A stretch of 64,000 nucleotides of DNA from Streptomyces sp. NBC_01381 (GTDB taxonomy: Bacteria > Actinomycetota > Actinomycetes > Streptomycetales > Streptomycetaceae), in contig NZ_JAPEPI010000002.1 in assembly GCF_026340305.1 (NCBI RefSeq), forward strand, positions 2,294,001 through 2,358,000, written 5' to 3'. Position numbers and translations under genes: made by a program. The notes beneath the pieces are model-generated. The model was not told where the DNA came from. It ran no database searches and saw only the letters and a list, made by a program, of their open reading frames with translations. Shown here piece after piece: positions 61,257 through 64,000 of the stretch (position 1 is its first letter; each line of letters starts with the position of its first letter).

Positions 61257-62371
61257 ATGCCAGACCTTATGTCCTACGTCTGTCCGGCGAAAGGCGTACG
61301 CGTGGATCACCAGGGCTCCTCCCAACTCCCCACCCGCTTCGGCACCTTCCTCGCCCCCTACCACGGCATCGACGGCAACCCCACCCTCCAGATCCGCCGC
61401 GATCTCGACCTCGTCCGCCATCTCGACGCGCTCGGCTTCGACGAGGCCTGGATCGGCGAGCACCACTCCGCCGGGTACGAGACGATCGCTTCCCCGGAGG
61501 TCTTCATCGCGGCGGCCGCCGAGCACACCCGGCGGATCCGGCTTGGCACGGGCGTGAACTCCCTCCCGTACCACCACCCTCTCGTCCTCGCGGACCGCAT
61601 CCGCCAGCTCGACCACCAGACGATGGGGCGGGTCGTGCTGGGCGCGGGACCCGGTCAGCTCGCGTCCGACGCCTTCATGATGGGCATCGATCCGCTGCGG
61701 CAGCGCGCCATGATGGCGGACGCGCTGGACGCCGTCGTACGTCTCCTGCGCGGCGACACCGTCACCGCGCGCACGGACTGGTTCAGCCCCGGAGGGCATC
61801 GAGATGGCGGTCGCATCGACCGTCTCTCCATCGGGCTCCGTGCAGGCGGGGCGGCACGGCATTGGCCTGCTCTCCCTCGCCGCCGCCGACCCGACGGGCC
61901 TCGCCGCGCTCAACGGCAACTGGGCCGCGTACGAGAAGTCCTGCGCCGAGCACGGCCACACCGCGGACCGGGGTGCTGCATCTGGCGCGCTACATCGAGG
62001 GACTGTCGGGCACGACGATGAGCTGGGGCCGTACGGCGGCGGACGCCGTCGCCCAGTGGACCGGCGAGGGCTTCCCGGTCTTCGGGGTTGCGACCATCGG
62101 CACCCCCGCGGACGCCATCGCCCGCATCGAGGCCCTTGCGGAGGCCTCCGGCGGCTTCGGCACCCTGCTCGTCCTCGATCTGCCCACGGGTACGCCGGAG
62201 GCCAAGCGGCGCAGCTATGAGCTGTTCGCCGAGTACGTCGTCCCGCACTTCACCGGCGCCAACCGGGGGCGCACGGCGTCCATGGAGTGGGCGCGGGCGA
62301 ACAGCGAGCGGTTCGTGGGCGCGATGCGGCAGGCGGTCGAGGCGGCCGTCGTACGGGGAGGCCGGGGATGA
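61257..62371 (+). pseudogene. Broken luciferase-like monooxygenase gene
   Basis: Three reading frames together give one LLM-class flavin oxidoreductase. Frame one (61257-about 61790) has FDEAWIGEHHSAGYE and LGTGVNSLPYHHPLVLADR. Frame two (about 61795-61970) has MAVASTVSPSGSVQAGRHG and EKSCAEHGHTADR. Frame three (about 61975-62371) has TPADAIARIEALAEASGGFG and runs to a normal end. Compared with an intact family member, short internal segments are missing at both joints. The stop overlaps the next gene in ATGA, so an intact two-gene operon once existed. Confidence 0.85.
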
Positions 62372-62993
62372 GGGCGGCGGTGCTGCGCGGCGGGCGCTTC
62401 GTCGAGACCGATGTGCCGGAGCCGGTGCCGGGCCCGGGCCAGGTGCTCGCGCAGACGCTGATGACCGGGATCTGCGGCTCCGACCTCTCGGCGGCACGGC
62501 ACACCGAGGACTTCCTCGCCGCCCCTCCCACTCGGGCACCGAGTGGGAGGGGCAGGTGGTCGTGGGGCTCCCGTGGGCGCTTGACGGCGAGGACACCCTG
62601 CGGACGATCGGCTACGCCAACGCCTTCCCCGGTGGCTTCGGCGAGCGGATGGTCCTGCAGTTGGCCGCGCTGGTCCCCGTCCCGGACCATGTACCGCCGC
62701 GCGTGGCCGCGCTCACCGAGCCGCTCGCCGTCGGCTTCGGCAATGTCGCCCGTGCGGCACCTGCGGAGGGTACGGGCGCCGTCGTCATCGGGGCGGGGCC
62801 CATCGGGCTCGGCGCGACCGCGGCGCTCGTCGAGCGGGGCGTCGCGCCCGTCGTCGTATCGGAGCCGTCTCCGCGTCGGCGGGAGCTAGCGGGGCGCTTC
62901 GGGGCGCATGTGGTGGTGGACCCCGCGGTGCGCGACCCCTTCGACGCCTGGCAGGACGCGGCGTCGCGGGGGCAGTCCCTGACGACCACGTGA
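62368..62993 (+). pseudogene. Broken zinc-type alcohol dehydrogenase (MDR family) gene
   Basis: The start is normal: MRAAVLRGGRFVETDVPEPV, followed by the zinc-site segment TGICGSDLSA. Near 62520 the frame changes and continues with GFGERMVLQ, AALTEPLAVGFGNV and the dinucleotide-binding VVIGAGPIGLGATAAL. About 60-70 residues expected between these parts (catalytic zinc and structural region) are missing. The C-terminal third is also lost, the frame ending at QDAASRGQSLTTT. The internal deletion sits on the perfect inverted repeat at 62521-62553. Confidence 0.82.
62521..62553. repeat. Perfect 15-bp inverted repeat at a deletion joint
   Basis: Arms 62521-62535 and 62539-62553 are exact reverse complements around GCA. 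It lies exactly where the alcohol dehydrogenase pseudogene loses its central part. Confidence 0.9.
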
Positions 62994-63152
62994 AGGTGCT
63001 GGTCAGGCCTTGATCTTCTCCAACCCCGCCCCTTACCGAAACCATGGGGCTTCGCCCCAGACCCCGACAAGACCGCCGCTTCGCGGCGGATCTTTTCCCG
63101 CCCACCCACCCGATTGCCCCGCATTACCCACCCACCCCGATCGGTAGTTCTT

Positions 63153-63227
63153 CCAGCCCGGCCGCAGACCATTCAGCCCGTCCGGCGTTTGAGGACGAAC
63201 TCGGCGGAGCCGGTGATCTACGGCCAC
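63153..63227. repeat. 75-bp dispersed intergenic repeat, copy 2
   Basis: It matches 53901-53975 at 72 of 75 positions, same orientation. The upstream arm that makes a hairpin at copy 1 is not conserved here, so the repeat unit begins at the CCAGCCCGG. Confidence 0.9.
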
Positions 63228-63289
63228 TTCGCGGCCGGCGGAGCCGGAAGTGATTCGGGTAGGGGTGGGGTTGGGGAAAGAAAACCAAA

Positions 63290-63319
63290 GGGGGCCCGAA
63301 CCATACGGTTCAGGCCCCC
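63290..63319 (-). terminator. pssA terminator
   Basis: A 7-bp GC stem, one mismatch and 5 more pairs around an ATAC loop. On the minus strand it is followed by a T-rich stretch (CTTTGGTTTTCTTT). It lies 22 bases past the pssA stop. Confidence 0.8.
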
Positions 63320-63340
63320 AAAGGCAACGTTCAAGCGCCG

Positions 63341-64000
63341 CTACGGCAACTGCGTCGCCCGCGCTTCCCTCCGGTTGTCCCGGAAGTTGTTCACCCGGCG
63401 AGCCGTCGCGAACAGGGGAATCACCGCGCCCAGGACCAGCTGCAGCGCACACCCGGTCTGGAGGAGCAGCTGACCGCCCGGTGCCTCGAAGGCCCACGCG
63501 GCGAGGAGTCCCATCGCCGCGACGATCCACGCCAGCATCGCCACCGCCAGCGGCCCCCGCGGCTTCGGGTACTCGACCCGGCTCACCATGAGCCACGCCG
63601 TACCGATGATCGCGAGCAGCGTCGCCACGAACGGCAGCTCAAGCAGCACGATCGAGACGACCGTCAGCGCGCCGAACGGCGACGGCATGCCCTGGAAGGT
63701 GCCGTCCTTCACGGTCACGCACGAGAACCGCGCAAGCCGCAGCACCACCGCCAGAAGCACCACGATCGCTCCGACCGCGGCCACTCTCTGGTGCGCGTCG
63801 TCCGCGACCATGCCGTAGACCAGGACGAAGTACGCCGGCGCCAGACCGAAGCTGATCAGGTCCGACAGGTTGTCCAGCTCCGCGCCCATCGGCGAGGACC
63901 GCAGCTTTCGCGCCACGAGCCCGTCGAAGAGGTCGAAGACAGCCGCGCAGAGCATAAGGATCACGGCGGTCGCGGCGGAGTGCCGCGCCATGCCGCTCTC
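63341..64000 (-). CDS. pssA: CDP-diacylglycerol-serine O-phosphatidyltransferase (N-terminus outside window)
   Basis: The frame is open to the window edge, so the N-terminal part is missing. The visible 219 residues begin ESGMARHSAATAV. They contain the CDP-alcohol phosphotransferase motif FDGLVARKLRSSPMGAELDN (starting about residue 24; the D-G-A-R, G and two D residues are all present). Four to five further membrane helices follow. Length and pattern fit PssA of actinobacteria, which makes phosphatidylserine for phosphatidylethanolamine. In Streptomyces a phosphatidylserine decarboxylase gene (psd) often lies upstream, beyond this window. Confidence 0.9.
   Translation of the reverse strand, partial: ESGMARHSAATAVILMLCAAVFDLFDGLVARKLRSSPMGAELDNLSDLISFGLAPAYFVLVYGMVADDAHQRVAAVGAIVVLLAVVLRLARFSCVTVKDGTFQGMPSPFGALTVVSIVLLELPFVATLLAIIGTAWLMVSRVEYPKPRGPLAVAMLAWIVAAMGLLAAWAFEAPGGQLLLQTGCALQLVLGAVIPLFATARRVNNFRDNRREARATQLP

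Larger units (their letters stand above)
62994..63340. other. 347-base intergenic region between the pseudogenes and pssA
   Basis: It holds no gene. Features are short GC hairpins (TGGGGCTTCGCCCCA near 63038 and CCGCCGCTTCGCGGCGG near 63073), copy 2 of the 75-bp repeat (63153-63227) and the pssA terminator (63290-63319). Confidence 0.8.

Overview
The window is chromosomal DNA from a Streptomyces-type actinomycete. The evidence is a very high G+C content, frequent GTG and TTG starts, ATGA/GTGA-coupled operons, a four-gene conservon, actinobacterial-type QcrB and PssA proteins, and a modular NRPS/PKS locus. No rRNA, tRNA, CRISPR array or intact insertion sequence was recognised. Both ends cut through genes: an NRPS on the left and a phosphatidylserine synthase on the right.

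Region 1 (1-9.2 kb) is the right end of a hybrid NRPS-PKS biosynthetic cluster. All genes read rightward and most are translationally coupled. They are the adenylation/carrier end of an NRPS, a KS-AT-ACP module with malonyl-type AT signatures and no reductive domain, a luciferase-like flavin monooxygenase, a gamma-carbonic-anhydrase-like hexapeptide protein, a type II thioesterase, a leaderless amino-acid-binding protein, a flavin reductase, a homoserine dehydrogenase and a small ABM-fold protein. A strong hairpin follows. A separate stand-alone ketosynthase lies at 9.4-10.7 kb behind a palindrome. The monooxygenase and reductase probably form a two-component oxygenase. Homoserine dehydrogenase suggests an aspartate-family building block. 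I did not recognise the product.

Region 2 (10.7-17.7 kb) holds cobalt/nickel functions and gene debris. A cobalamin riboswitch precedes cbtB-cbtA, next to a catalytically degenerate histidine-phosphatase-like gene. Beside it are a divergent pair: an ArsR/SmtB metal sensor with a complete alpha-5 metal site, and an MFS exporter with a His-rich tail. A perfect palindrome separates them. Around 15.4-17.7 kb are small ORFs and decayed gene fragments.

Region 3 (17.7-37.8 kb) is housekeeping and signalling. It has a conservon (kinase, roadblock, DUF742, GTPase), an MHYT membrane protein, a LysR regulator divergent from a PLP decarboxylase-like enzyme, an orphan cytochrome b paralogue, a KAP-type membrane NTPase, a DHFR-like reductase, an NCS1 transporter, a methyltransferase/AhpD-like pair and a two-component system whose kinase has a long repetitive tail.

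Region 4 (37.8-53.9 kb) contains arginine uptake and deimination (permease plus arcA), a coiled-coil lipoprotein, a baeRF3-type protein, a membrane-anchored PLC-like phosphodiesterase and an inositol-phosphatase-like enzyme. It also holds a concentration of DNA-alkylation and ADP-ribose genes (macro domain, Ada-AlkA, Ogt, Nudix, ADP-ribosylglycohydrolase), then glycerate kinase.

Region 5 (54-64 kb) has a PucR-type regulator divergent from a complete five-gene branched-chain-amino-acid-type ABC operon, a PaaX-like regulator, two adjacent decayed oxidoreductase genes and the partial pssA gene. Two 75-bp intergenic repeats that match at 72 positions lie 9 kb apart in regions 4-5.
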